DNA from: Salticus scenicus
Lineage: Eukaryota > Arthropoda > Arachnida > Araneae > Salticidae
Assembly: GCA_963930645.1 (NCBI GenBank)
Contig: OZ005651.1
Location: 125,455,731 to 125,519,730, forward strand
Reading direction: 5' to 3'
Length of the DNA stretch: 64,000 bases
Shown here: one piece after another, positions 24,329 to 37,269 of the stretch
Numbering within the stretch: the first letter of the stretch is position 1
How the letters are laid out: each line of letters opens with the position of its first letter
Program-made: the position numbers and the translations under genes
The notes under the pieces: generated by a model
Database searches by the model: none
What the model saw: the letters and a program-made list of their open reading frames with translations, nothing else
What the model was told of the DNA's origin: nothing

Positions 24329-26208
24329 CGGCCGTATTCACCAACTTCTTAACACTCGGATTAAATCTAGCATCAGCGGTAATCGCTCGATCATACGAAA
24401 ATCGGTATTCTCCAACGAAAATTCGCAGTTCACCGGCTACTTTAACACTTCTTTTTTGATCTTTGAATATGGGAGAATTAACAGAGATAATTCTCGGATC
24501 TTTTCGTAACACATGCGTACTACGCAGCTTAGCTTCGTAAATATTGAACATGAAAGAAATATAAATTTTGTTTTATTAGCAGCAAATTGCTTTTAAAATC
24601 ATTTTGATGATTTTTTTTATATTTTAATCTTGAAATACAGTCTTTAAATACCTGATTTTGAACAAGAGTTTGATTAAAAAATATGCTATAATTATTTAAT
24701 GATGCACATTTATCATTGTGTTTTTACTTAATTAAAATTGATTTAAGTTAATATTATTTCTGACGACATTATACTCTGTTCTGTCATGTCAAATAAAATT
24801 TTGCTGATTAAGCGATTTTTGCTATCAATAAAGATATATATATCTTCTCCTTCATTTCCATGAGCTTAATCGTTAAAGATTAATTCACAAATTGATTTAT
24901 TTTAATGGGTAGCATAGCAGAAATTTTAAACTTTTCAATTTTAACCAAATATCTTTCATATGATGATATAACTATAATGTATAAAAAATGCACCAAATTA
25001 TTTTTTGTTGAATGAAGTTTGTAAAGTAGCACCTTAAATTACAAATGTGTGCAATAATAATATCGTGTCGAATTATCGTGCTTTTTTTTTCTGCCTGATG
25101 AAAGGTTGTACTTCGACGGAAACAATTGTTGCGTGTTTCATAATTTATGGTTTTAGCTTATAAAGTTTTCATTAATTTATATATTTTTCCCAATTTCTCA
25201 TAAAATTATTTAATAAACTTGTATATTTTTTAACCTTTTTATTAATTACTTAGAAATGTACCCGAAATAACTACTGAAAACTGGTAAATAAATGAAACAA
25301 GGGAAAAGCTATCTTCATTTGATTGTTTTAGTTTAAAACTTATTCCAAACCAAATTTTTAAGTAATCTAATGAGCTAACTAAAATAAAGAAAAATTAATT
25401 AAAGTTATTTAAAAATATTTTCAATTAAAAAAAATCACTAATTTTTGAAGACTGCTTGATATTACTGCTTATGTAATTGGTCTACAGTCAGGGGCATTGC
25501 TTGTGTGTGTGTTGGGGGGGGGGGGAGGGGCGTAGTTCGGAGAAATTTTTTCTTTTATTCATAACAATCAAAATTTTAAATCGTAGCGTAAACAGTTGTC
25601 GTCTGCGTGATTATTCTTTAAAAAAATGTTCTACAGTAAAATTGATTCTTAATCCGTGCGTAAACAAGAGCAAATCGTGTTTTTTGCCGTGCCAATTTGC
25701 TTTTTACCCTTTCTAATCTTCAAATCCGATTGATTAGTTAATCAGAGATGTGAGTGGTAAATAGACGAAAAGTCTGAAAGTATCAGCAAAACTCAAAAAT
25801 AATTTAATTTTAGTAGTAAAAGAAGAAACAGATACACAAAATCATACTTTCTATAAGCCAAACTGGAAAATATATGAAAATAAATTATTTAGAAACAGTC
25901 AAAAGAAAGAAAATTGAACAAAAATAAGAATATTTAGAAGCAAAAACCTGAAAATTGTTTTTAAAAAATTAAGAAAAGTCTGAAAGTCCTCATCCCTGGT
26001 TAATTGAAGCCGAATGGTGAATCCGAACATCTATCTTCGTTTTTGGCCATTTAAAACGAAGCTTTTCTTTCTCTCCCAGTTAATCCATGGATCACGCAAT
26101 CGGCTGATGGTGAATACCGTAGGAATTTAATCCAGTGTTAGCTTTGATTCTCGGATTTTCTGATCCATGGTTTACTCCTCGATCAATGAAGTTTGGTGAA
26201 TACGACCG
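24329..26208. mobile_element. PIF/Harbinger-type non-autonomous element
   Basis: 1880 bp with inverted ends CGGCCGTATTCACCAA (left) and TTGGTGAATACGACCG (right), flanked by TAA on each side (24326-24328 and 26209-26211). The homologous arm at about 30660-30690 lacks the element and has a single TAA at that place, so the boundaries and the 3-bp duplication are read directly. A 3-bp TAA-type duplication is the hallmark of PIF/Harbinger. No transposase is recognisable; a G run lies near 25495-25510. Confidence 0.88.
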
Positions 26209-26211
26209 TAA

Positions 26212-27358
26212 GTGTTTATATTGTAGATATTAAATAAAGGATTTTATATTATATTTCAGGTAAGAAATATTATTTTAATAGTTTTATTATATTTTTTTCT
26301 GTGTTGTAAATATACGATCCAATTTCAATTTTTGTTTACAATATTTGTGTCCAGTTGTAGATTAAAAGTTGCCGTAATCTTTGAAAAAATTATTTATTTT
26401 ATACATCTGAAATATTTTAAGAAAAACTTAGTTTAGCATGCATTTAAACGTCCATGAAAGAAAGGGGCGAGTTATGTTTCATGAATTTGGCCATAGAGTA
26501 TTATATTCTGATTTGTATAAAATCCTGTTAAGCAATTTAAACTTTCTATTACAGTTTAATTCAGATTATTTTAAATGAATAAAAAAAGTCTCACAATCAG
26601 AGATATCCTGATTTTTCTGAATTCTTAAAAAATTTCCTGAAATATCTTTAAATATCATTAGTTATCCTAAAATTCTTAAAATTTTCCTGCTATTATGCTA
26701 CGTATTGACATTTAAACCACCCAAATTACACAATCAAAAGCCAAACTGGCTCCATACTGTCACACTTTTCTGTGATCATTAGATAAATAATACTAATTAG
26801 ATAATAACTCCTTTTGCCCAAGTACAGTAGAATCCTGATTTTAGGGCATCTCTTCTCTGAATCGATGGAGATATCCACCAACCGCAAATAATGACAGTCG
26901 TTAATTTCAACTTTTACCGACTCCTTTTGCTTATAAAATAAGCCTTCCCTCATGAAATTAAAATGCCTAAACCATCTTTCATTAAAATATGTATACTTGT
27001 ATACCATGAATCATAAAATAATTCGTGATAAAAATAATAATCAACTTAAAAATTCCAACAACAATTTTCTGAACCTATCTGCAGCAAAATAAAATTTATT
27101 TTCAAACCATGAAGGCTGAACCAAGTCCCGTATCTCTAGAAATAATATCAATTCATAAAATATTTAATTTGTAGATGCAAATTTTACATAAATTAAGACT
27201 ATACAACCAATGTAGTAATCTAGAGATATAATGCAAGTGTATTTTTAAGCCTAAACATTTCTTTTTGTTAAATTCATCAACAGAGCTTTAAACAATCTGC
27301 TGCACCCGATGCCATGCTACACCGTTACTGCTACTTGGATAAAAAGCTTTAAGTAACT
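26212..27358 (+). repeat. Left arm of the 6.7-kb inverted repeat
   Basis: Near-identical, in inverted orientation, to 29706-30660. The arms end together at AAGTAACT (27351-27358) and AGTTACTT (29706-29713). A 93-codon frame on the minus strand (26726-27007) is kept open in both arms with about three residue differences, but it resembles no protein I know. A further partial copy of the family lies at 18165-18615 plus 21590-21970. Confidence 0.85.
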
Positions 27359-27750
27359 AGCACTTAAAACAAACCACTATTACATCAATGTTTAACAAAA
27401 TTAATCAGTGATGAATATTATTTCTGAACTTTCAGAAGTATTTTGTTTTGTATTTTTTAAATATGTTTATTTACATTATACAGGTACCTATTATTTGAAT
27501 ATGCTTGAATTATTTATCATCATATATGAATGAGATAGATTAGTTTTATTAATATTGAAGAAATATTTTATTCTAAAATTTATTAGAAATCGTCTTTCCA
27601 TTTTTATGTCTATTTATGAATTAATAATAACTGACTTTGTATCTGCAAAAGAAAACTGTAAACAAAGGCAATGATCTCTAATCTGCAAATTCCTATAATC
27701 CGCATAACCTGTGGACAAAACTTTTGAGAGTTAGAGGGAGTTGACCGTAA
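27359..27750 (+). mobile_element. pogo/Tigger-type fragment (right half)
   Basis: Matches 28745-29165, including AATCTGCAAATTCCTA and the terminal GGGAGTTGACCGTA. The left half is absent, and the break at 27358 coincides with the inner end of the inverted-repeat arm. Confidence 0.65.
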
Positions 27751-27938
27751 AATAAATGAAAAGTTTTTTAGTAGTTCAATACTGCACTTTATTTTTCAAC
27801 TTAAAGTAAATACAAACTACGGATTTTTTTTTTTTTTTTAAACCCTAGATAACTTGCAGGAAAGTTGAAAAGTAGGTATATTACTTATTGATGCAGTTCA
27901 TTGGATACCAGCTTTGAGTTTATACAAAAAATTGTATC

Positions 27939-27973
<35 letters not shown>

Positions 27974-28264
27974 CAAATATTATGGCTAAAAATTCCATAA
28001 TTATTATCACTTGTACTGTTTGAACGTATAATAATATGAGATAATATCTATGCAAAAACTTCTAAAAATATTAGCATTAAAAAGTAAAAACCCGTCACCT
28101 GTATGAAAATATAAAGTCATTAAACTTTTTGCTGCAAACAGCTTTTTGCAGTTAAAACAGGTGAGTAGATTGCCACCAAACTCTGTATAGAGACGAATCA
28201 TGATATGAGCTTATCCATTTTAGTTACAAGAATTTGAGTATAACCATCTTGTATGCATGTAATA

Positions 28265-28297
<33 letters not shown>

Positions 28298-28487
28298 TAA
28301 AAACTTATTGTATCTATAAAACAGACAAAAATAAAATATTTTAGAAAAAAGAACCCTTATATTATACTAATATTGTAAATAAAACTTTAGTTACATATTT
28401 GTTCAAATAAAAGTAAGACACATTTTAAAACTTTAAGAAAAGATTAATTTTTAATTTAAAAAATAATAATTATGAAAAAAGTAAATA
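27751..28487. other. Spacer inside the large inverted repeat
   Basis: AT-rich. 27970-28120 is the reverse complement of 18895-19010. It has A/T runs near 27943-27971 and 28270-28294. No gene seen. Confidence 0.5.
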
Positions 28488-29165
28488 CAGTCAACTCCCA
28501 CTAATCCGCAGACCTATAATCCGCAAGTCTCTCTAATCCACAATTGATTTTTGAATGTAAACAAAGAAATTTACAGCTGATATTTTGAAACAAATAGCAA
28601 CTTTTCTCACATTTTTTACTTTTTTTAAATCAAATTTTTAGCTTAATCCTTACTTTCAAACACAATTGGGAAAAAACAGTAAGATTCTTGTATTTAATAT
28701 CTTGCAATTAATACAGACTAGTACTAAGTCAAGTAAAGACTGTCAGGAAAGAATATAAAAACTTAAAACAAACTACTATTAGATTAATATTTAACAAAAT
28801 AAAAAATAATCAGTTATGAAAATATTACTTCTGTACTTAAAAAAACATTTTCCTTTTTTATTTTTTAAGTAAAGCGTACGTTTACATTTTATTGGTACAC
28901 ATATTATTTGAATATGCTTAAATTATTCACCATCATATATATGAATATTGTTAATTAATTTTATTAATATTGAAGAAATATTTTATTCTAACATTTATTA
29001 GACATCGTCTTTCCATTTTGATGTTTATTTATGAATTAATAATAATAACTGACTTTGTATCTGCAAAAGAAAATGTAAAAATAAGACAATGACCTCTAAT
29101 CTGCAAATTCCTAAAATCCGCACAACCTCTGGACAAAACTTTTGCGGATTAGTGGGAGTTGACTG
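28488..29165 (+). mobile_element. Complete pogo/Tigger-type MITE
   Basis: 678 bp, with ends CAGTCAACTCCCACTAATCC and, inverted, GGATTAGTGGGAGTTGACTG, flanked by TA (28486-28487 and 29166-29167). Subterminal repeats of the form TAATCCGCA occur near both ends. It has no transposase frame. Broken relatives are at 18895-20919 and 27359-27750. Confidence 0.88.
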
Positions 29166-29705
29166 TACACTAAAATGTTATTAAAAATATATTTTAATAA
29201 TCAAAAATGTTGTTTTTCAAATTATGGCCCAAAACCACCTATCTTTTTTACTCTTCTAGAATTTGAAGATTAATGAAATATATTATGTTTGAAATGATAA
29301 AATATTTATTTTAATGTTCTCATTTCATATAATAACTTCATGCATCTTAAATTAAGCCCAAGTGTATAGGAACTTTTATATTCTCTAAGAATTATCTGAG
29401 AATGATTCACATATGAGAAAGACTAATAATAAAGAATGAAGTTATCAGTTATTACGGATTTAATAATCCACTAAGCTGGAAGTATCAAATATAACGATGA
29501 ACCTAATTGTGTATATGCACTACAAAAGTTCTGAAACATTTCATGAAAACATGCTGTTTGCCGTTTAACTTAATTTTATGTCCAAAAGGTCTTTTTTTAA
29601 TTTCAAGATGTGCTAAATTCTTCATATGTACGTCAATTATTCTTTCTTACAACTACTCGGTATTTGATACATGGCTACTCGGTGCAACACTAAAAATGAT
29701 CTTAA

Positions 29706-30830
29706 AGTTACTTAAAGCTTTTTATCCCAGCAGCAGTAACGGTGTAGCATGGCATCGGGTGCAGCAGATTGTTTAAAGCTCTGTAGATGAATTTAACAAC
29801 TAAAGAAATGTTTAGGCTTAAAAATACACTTGCATTATATCTCTAGATTACTACATTGGTTGTATAGTCTTAATTTATGAAAAATTTGCATCTACAAATT
29901 AAATATTTTATGAATTGATATTATTTCTAGAGATACGAGACTTGGTTCAGCCTTCATGGTTTGAAAATAAATTTTATTTTGCTGCAGATAGGTTCAGAAA
30001 ATTGTTCTTGGAATTTTTAAGTTGATTATTATTTTTATCACGAATTATTTTATGATTCATGGTATACAAGTATACATATTTTAATAAAAGATGGTTTAGG
30101 CATTTTAATTTCATGAGGGAAGGCTTATTTTATAAGCAAAAGGAGTCAGTGAAAGTTGAAATTAACGACTGTCATTATTTGCAGTTGGTGGATATCTCCA
30201 TCGATTCAGAGAAGAGATGCCCTAGAATCAGGATTCTACTGTACTTGGGCAAAAGGAGTTATTATCTAATTAGTATTATTTATCTAATGATCACAGAAAA
30301 GTGTGACAGTATGGAGCCAGTTTGGCTTTTGATTGTGTAATTTGGGTGGTTTAAATGTCAATACGTAGCATAATAGCAGGAAAAATTGAAAAATTTTAGG
30401 ATAACTAATGATATTAAAAGATATTTCAGGAATTTTTTTAAGAATTCAGAAAAATCCGGACACGTATTATCTCTGACTGTGAGACTTTTTTTATTCATTT
30501 TCAAAGATTACGGCAACTTTTAATCTACAACTGGACACGAATATTGTAAACAAAAATTAAAAATGGATCTTATATTTATAACACAGAAAAAAATATAATA
30601 AAACTATTAAAATAATATTTCTTACCTGAAATATAGTATGAAATCCTTTATTAAATATCTACAATATAAATACTTAATATGCTTTAGTTTGTTCTTTTTA
30701 CGATTTGTTATTGTTGTCCGGCGTATTAATACATTGAGATGAAAAGTGAAAAATTAGCCAATAGCCGAGAATGGATGGATTGATTGATGGATGCGTTTTA
30801 CGTCACACTAAAAGACAAGAAAAATGTGAA
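29706..30830 (-). repeat. Right arm of the 6.7-kb inverted repeat
   Basis: Reverse complement of 26212-27358 and then of 24163-24328, uninterrupted here. It contains the + strand version of the 93-codon frame (30059-30340). It lacks the PIF-type element present in the left arm, which dates that insertion after the arms formed. Confidence 0.85.
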
Positions 30831-31680
30831 ATATTTTCTCTTTAAAAAACTGTAAATTTATCATCAATAACTATGAAGTAAAATACTTATAATTACAAAA
30901 TACTTCCTGATTTAAAATATTATCGAAATAGTTTTTTGACGAAATGCGAAATTTTAAAATCTTAAATATTTACTTTATAACAAAAAAAATATATATATTT
31001 AGGTGAAATTTTATTTCGTATATATACAATAAATATTTAAAAGAAACAAAAAAGTTTCTTTCTTGCATTAAAAAACAAAATCTGAATTTTTTATTGACTG
31101 CATTCAGATTGAACCAACCAACCAACTACAAGACCAAACCGAATAACACCTGTTCAGAATTCTGAGAATTATCAATAGAAATCTTTGCATCGCGTAGTAA
31201 AAATAGTTCGATTTTTAAACTGAGTTATAAAAAAAACAAGAGTTTTCCTAGGGAAAAGGAAGATGTCAGGCACATCAGATAAAAACGATTAATATCATAT
31301 ATAAATTAAACTAAATTCGCTCGAGCCATATTCGAGAAAAATTTCTTACACATTAGGCCGTCCATTTATAGCTTAAATGAGCCAATTCATATCTCGAAAT
31401 ATATTGCACACAGAAATGTAGCGATTTCAGGGTAGGATCAGACAGAAGGTGTAAGACTATTTTGAAATTATCAGAACATAACCTCCCATATTTCCTGAGA
31501 TATTAAGTGTCGGCTTTCAGCGGTTTCTTTGATCTTTAAATTCGTGTATATATAAGTGTCGCGGTTTCGTTCGTTTTTCTGTTTCCGCTGAGTGTCGTGG
31601 CGTTCGTTTGTTTTTGCGCTTGCGTCACTTGAGACTCTGCCGAGTCTCTTGATATTGCCTATACCTATTACTATTACTTA

Positions 31681-31719
<39 letters not shown>

Positions 31720-33594
31720 AAAGAAGTGCATATAAGACAAATATAATATGCGTAATTACAGTTTAAAACATATATTAAAATAAATACAAAGTAATTAGAG
31801 CAATAATTTTAAAACAATCAAGACACAAGTAAACCTGCTTTTATTTTTTAATATTTAATACGTTTAAAGATAATTTCATTTTCATTTGAATCTGAGAACC
31901 AGAGCTCACAAATGCAGAATGTATTAAAAGATATTAACTAAACTACGTTTGTGTCAAAGATGTCAATAAAAAAACTGACTAATAAGAGAATTAAAAAAAA
32001 AAGCTGCGTATAATTTTTTAATTGATATTTACGATATATTTGTTCTTAAAACTTTCTTTAAAAATCACGAAGATTGTTTTTAACTGGACTTGTAAAAGAA
32101 ATACACATAAACAAAACAATGTTTTATAATTATCAAATTTTATAATCCACTAAGAACTTCTATTTCATGTTGAGCAAATTTCAGTACTTACAATATTAGA
32201 TTAAATTATAAAGACTATATAATTTAACTTATTTATAATTAAAAAATATTTGTTTTTTTTTTTTTAAAAAGGTTTTTACATTTTTTTACACCACGAAGAA
32301 ATTAAAAATCATCGGCATTGAAACTATACCCAGAATAAATACTACGGTAGACTAAAAACGACAACAAAAACAAGGCCATATACAGCCAGGAAAATTCAAG
32401 CCAGATTACAGACAACTCCCGGTAGTAGAGATTACAGACAAAGCCCGTAAAAAAACATTTAGGTCATAATTGATGTATTCCTTCATAATTTTACATTGTG
32501 ACAAACATACAACTTTGAATTTCATTTTTTGAATTAAATTGGGAAAAAAATAGCTCATTTATATCAAATGCTATTTGTATGAATGTATAAATAAACTCTC
32601 TGAACCAATAAAACTACAATTTTATTTTCAGTTTCAAATACGAAGGGATTCTTATATGACGTCACTGAAAAGCTAACACTTTACATTTGAAGGGATTTGC
32701 CCGTAAAAATACAGTTTGATGACAGTTTTGAGCAAGTTACGAAGACAAACGGCTTTTTCCCGTAACAAAATGCCAGTATTCCAAAATTATGTTTTAAAGA
32801 CATCAATTTACGAGATTTGACTGCTTAGCTAGCAAAACGGTCATTTTGCGTAAAATTATACAGTCAAATTCCGTGATTTTACATTGTTTTTTACAGTATA
32901 AGTAGCGAGAAGAAGTTGAGAGTCAATATGTCTCACCAAATTATATGAGAAATCAAAAAGAAATAGTTTATTTCTACTAAATTTAATCTCGTAAAAAAAA
33001 TAAAAAATAAAAAAAACTTTAAATTTAATTATTCCATACAGAAAATGGCTACATACAGGCACAGTTTTAGCTCAAATAACTATGTAAACTGGATTAGTTC
33101 AATTTTCAGAAAGTACGTAAATTAACGTAAAATAACATATTTTGTACTTTTTCATTAGATACGTCTGTGTTCAATAATTCACATATCCTCAACATATTTG
33201 AGTTGGAAGGCTACGTTCAAAACTCGTCTATAGACGTAATTCAGACTCGATAGACGAAATATGAGTATAATATTGTAAACGTTGTGTGGGTTGCCTTCAC
33301 ATACATACACAAAAAAGAAAAATATAGGGAAAAAAATCTCTATTTTAATAATCAATTATTAAAAATATCAGCAATACTTTCAATTTAACATGGAAACAAG
33401 GCATGAAATAAAAAAGAAATCCTGATATAGTTTCTTGCGGAAAATAATCACCTGTGTTATATGAGCGTAACCATTCCGCACTAGTTAAAATATGTCGAGA
33501 TATGATTCTCTTTATTTTTTTTATGTAATTCCACTTTTTTATTGTTTTTACCTGAAGCCAACTAGCATAGAATTTAATTATATTATTTTCTTTT
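30831..33594. other. Gene-free stretch 5' of the receptor exon
   Basis: No protein-coding exon seen. 31541-31684 is less AT-rich, starts with a TATATAA box and ends in a long A run (31685-31717); it could be the tail of a retroposed copy or a promoter-bearing element end. 32400-32900 contains phrases such as CCCGTAA and TTTTTTACAGTA that resemble MITE termini but no complete pair is evident. A 5' UTR exon of the receptor may lie in this stretch or farther left; I cannot place it. Confidence 0.45.
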
Positions 33595-33604
33595 AGAGTA
33601 CAGA

Positions 33605-33779
33605 ATGGCAGAGGTCATGGATGATTATTCCAGAGTATCAACTACTGATGACTGCTCAAACTGTACTTTTTACAATACGACCGACATTAATTATGCTGCA
33701 GATTATATATTTAATCGATTTGAAGCGAAGGTAATTTTGGGGATCTTTTACACGATTGTATTCTGCTGCTGCTTTTTTG
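33605..33779 (+). CDS. Rhodopsin-family GPCR (trissin receptor-like), coding exon 1
   Basis: Encodes residues 1-58 plus the first base of Gly59. The ATG at 33605 has A at -3 and G at +4. An acceptor (TTCTTTTAG, ending 33596) lies just upstream, so this exon begins at 33597 and a separate 5' UTR exon is expected. The N-terminus is extracellular, with likely N-glycosylation sites at N19 (NCT) and N24 (NTT) and no obvious signal peptide. TM1 starts near A41 (KVILGIFYTIVFCCCFF). The donor G|GTAAGA at 33780 splits the Gly codon in phase 1, and exon 2 restores the GN motif of TM1. A TAA stop lies soon after if the exon is read through, as expected for an intron. Confidence 0.88.
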
Positions 33780-35424
33780 GTAAGAATAATACTAAATTTA
33801 AAATTTCTATTTAAAATATTTTTTGATTACATGTCTACAAAACTTTGATTACATGTCTGTCAATAATTCTCGGATATGCGATGGTTTTATAAATAGGTTT
33901 TGTTGTTAAAAAAAAAAAACCTGTAACGTGAAAGAAATGCATTTTCAAACCTTCATTAATTTTATTTTAAAATGTTGCAATAATAATAATACTAATAATA
34001 GATACATATATCTGTGTACAAAAATATTTTGAGATTAATCATTTAAGTGCTGAAGAGTTTTCCGACAGTTTCGGTATAATGCACCCATTGCTGTTGCCGG
34101 TGTACTGTTTTCGGGATGAGTCGATACTGCGATTCGCATCACGAATTGATATTTTTAATTATTACAAAACCTATCAAAAAGTACATTTTAAGGAAATAAA
34201 TAATTATTTCACTTTGGCACTTATTTTGTAATTCACTGAAATAAATTAAGCCGATTTTGAAGATTAATAGAACAACCATTTAAAATTGGAACAGAGAATT
34301 AAGCTACTTCACTGCGAATGAAACCAAAGGCCGTAGCCAGAAACAATTTTCGAAGGATTTAAAGCTCTATATATAAAATTGAGTGTTAAAAATGATGTAT
34401 AACTCGAAAATTCACCACAAATTTCCAAAATTACGGTCTTGCATGATTCTGAAAATGCATGAAAATCTGTACAGCAAGAATCAATACCGTGCACGTATGC
34501 ACGTTTCGAGTGCATTAAAAAAAAGTCACCTGATGCAGCCAGTTCATTATGCACGAATCTGAAAATGCATTCAATTGTCTCCAAACCCAATCAAAAACGT
34601 GACTCTCCAATACGATATACCAATCTAATACAATAAACACACACGAACGGCCGACGTAAACACAAAATTAAGTTCCGAGACTCGAAGGCATAAGTAAAAA
34701 AGCCAAGTTATACCTCTGTGGCTCCAAAGCGGGGGAGCTATCCCTTCCGTGGATGATCAAAATTGTTATGGTATGTCTCCGGAATATCCGTTAAACCCAA
34801 CAAACCACAAGTAAAAAGTGCCGTATATCGAACTGCATCACCGCGTCACAAATCGCCAATGGGTGAGCTAAAATCTTAACAGAAGCGCTATAGCACTTCG
34901 CTGCACTCAAACGGTTAATGTACGAAATATATTTAACTATGTAAGGCAGTGATATGTATAAAGTAAGTTGTATTGTGTAAGTGGTATTATAGAGTAAAAG
35001 TTTTGTAATATAAAATAAAAGTTTTGTATGGAGTAAAAGTTTTGTGCCCAATATTTATCACGTGAAATTTTATCCGATACATATTTCATCAGTGATTGTA
35101 CAGCCAAAGACTGCAATGTACCTCACATCTAAGCATAAAAAACAGCGCTTAAGAGCAGCATCAGCATTTCAGCATCAGTACCATAATGAATGTGACAACT
35201 CCGATAAAACAATCGGTATAATGGATGCATAAATGATCAGTGGATCTTTCTAAAAAGGGCAAAAATCAGATAGATTATGTCGGCGTAAAATGTATGTGTA
35301 CTGCGCTCCCAGACAAGCTGCCTATACAAAAGCGATCATCCCAACTTTATACCTGATCGTGCTGCAGTAGCCATTCAGTAATATCAGTAATTCAAAAGGT
35401 TACTAGTAGTATTTGGGCACGGCT
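33780..35424. other. Start of intron 1, no gene
   Basis: AT-rich, without exon-like or transposase-like frames. Around 34950-35045 short phrases (AGTAAAAGTTTTGT) repeat two or three times. No element ends could be paired. Confidence 0.55.
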
Positions 35425-35521
35425 TGATTCCGCTGTAGCGTTGGACAATTCCGCCGTAGTGTAGGACAATTCCGCCGTAGTGTAGGACAATTCCGCCCTA
35501 GTGTAGGACAATTCCGCCGAA
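35425..35521. repeat. 21-bp minisatellite, about 4.5 copies
   Basis: The unit GACAATTCCGCCGTAGTGTAG is repeated head to tail, with the first copy diverged and the last truncated. It is more GC-rich than the surrounding DNA. No function is evident. Confidence 0.85.
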
Positions 35522-35662
35522 AATTTTATCTGAAGTTTCCCCCCAAACGACAACTCTACCGCATTCGTTCTTGCCGTTTTCTCTCGATAAGGTAGTTCCG
35601 CCGAATGAGAGGGGAATACATTATCTTTGGCGACGTAAATGTTGGCGACTACTTTCTATTTA

Positions 35663-37164
35663 CACTCATGTCCATAAATTAAGGATAATGCTAGCTGCGG
35701 CAAATAAATGTTCAGAAACAAAACAAACATGGCTTATTCATAAAGCCTATTTATTACACAAAAGATCAAGACCAAGAAAAGGTGGTTTATGTATGATACC
35801 ATCTATAAAAACTACGATTTTTGCTCCCTGAAGCAATTTCAAAAAATAGCTCCCTTACAAAAACTTAACATTACATGGTTGGTATGATGGTTAATACATT
35901 GTATGTCTCTCAGATGATGAAATACAGTTCTTACAACGCCTAGGAATGCTGAGTATTAAATTATCGATCTGATCTTGCGAAAGATTACTCCACTCAGTAA
36001 GCAATGTTCTCCGAAGTTCCGGTACACATGTAGGAGAGGGTTGACGGGCTACAACTCGTCGGAAAAGCACGTCTTACATATACTCTATCGGATTGTAATC
36101 AGGTGAGAAGGCTGACCATTCCATGCGGGTGATAGCTTCAAATTGTAGGCATCCGTGTACAACGTTTGAATGGTGAGGACGCGCATTGTCATCCATAAAC
36201 ACAAATTCTGGGCCCATGGCACCCCTAAACAAACGTACGTGTTGTTCCTGAATGATTTTGGCCTGACATGGTTCCGATTTGAACATGCAGATCTGTTCTG
36301 GTGCCCAATATGATTCCCCCCCCCCCCCCCAAACGAGCACTCCTGCCCCAGAGTAAAAGTGTCGTTCAGTGTTGTTGTTTTGGTGGTAACGGGTACCTGA
36401 CGTTCTACATATGAAAGTCTAGTATGAATCACACTAAAAGTTATACCTGGACTCGTCGGAAAAATCACACAAGCCCACTGTGCCGCTGTCACATTGCATG
36501 TTCTCTACTCCAAGTTAATCGCTGGCAACAATCTATTGCCGTGAGCGGAACACATCTAACAGGCCTGCGAGCACGTAGACTAATATCTCCCAAACGTCTA
36601 TACACATTTTGCCTTGAAGCTGTGGTACCCGTGGCTGCAGACAGCTGGCGAGACAGGTCTAATGCTGTGCTTTTTCTGCTTATTTTGGCTGTTACTACCA
36701 AAAACCGGTCGTCATTCGGCATTGTAACTTGGGGCCGACCAGTACTGTAACGTCGACTGGCATTTCCATCATTTTGGAATCGATGCCAAAGCCTAGAGAT
36801 GACACTTTGGGCGATTCCAAGTTTTCCTGATACTTATATCTGTGTACGCCCCCATTCTAGTCGGCAGATAATTCTACCACGTAAAAAAATATCTGCATGC
36901 GTCCTTTGTGTCATAACTATTCGTTTGTGGCACTGAGCGGCATACAAAACGCTTGTGAACAATTTTCGTTCTTTTCTCCCATTCTTTATCTACCCCCTTC
37001 TTAAACTTTCGTCATTGTAACATCATATCGGCGTCATCTAATCGCTTCCTATAATTTGCATATTATTCTTAAGGATGTGTGTGGTATTTCTACATGTGAA
37101 ATTTTTGCATTCAAGTTCGATTTCCGTGTGATTCTGAATTATCCTTAATTTATGGACATGGGTG
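35663..37164 (-). mobile_element. Tc1-like transposon with both ends
   Basis: 1502 bp, with ends CACTCATGTCCATAAATTA and, inverted, TAATTTATGGACATGGGTG, flanked by TA (35661-35662 and 37165-37166). It contains a broken transposase on the minus strand and lies antisense to the receptor in intron 1. Confidence 0.9.
35891..36914 (-). pseudogene. Tc1-like transposase, frameshifted
   Basis: The start codon on the minus strand is at 36914 (MTQRTHAD). A helix-turn-helix DNA-binding region follows, with LGIAQSVISRLWHRFQ, then a second, STALDLSRQLSAATGTT. Catalytic-core pieces remain: a first acidic motif near 36450 (the frame there is broken), FMDDNARPH at about 36200-36226 for the second Asp, and PDYNPIEYM near 36076 for the third motif with its Glu. 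Stops in the N-terminal domain, and frameshifts before and around the poly-C run at 36317-36330, break the protein. The reading ends at TAA 35891-35893. Length is close to the usual ~340 residues of this family. It is non-functional as written. Confidence 0.85.
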
Positions 37165-37269
37165 TACTTTCCATGCTAAAACATTGAGGCATTCAGACTT
37201 TGTTAAAATAAATAGAAATAAGCAAAATAATGGTAATAATCTGTATATTAATACGAAAAAATTAAATTT

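Noticed and set aside
36424..36750. 108-codon open frame on the + strand
   Set aside because: It is antisense to the Tc1-like transposase relic at 35891-36914, whose motifs are clear on the minus strand.
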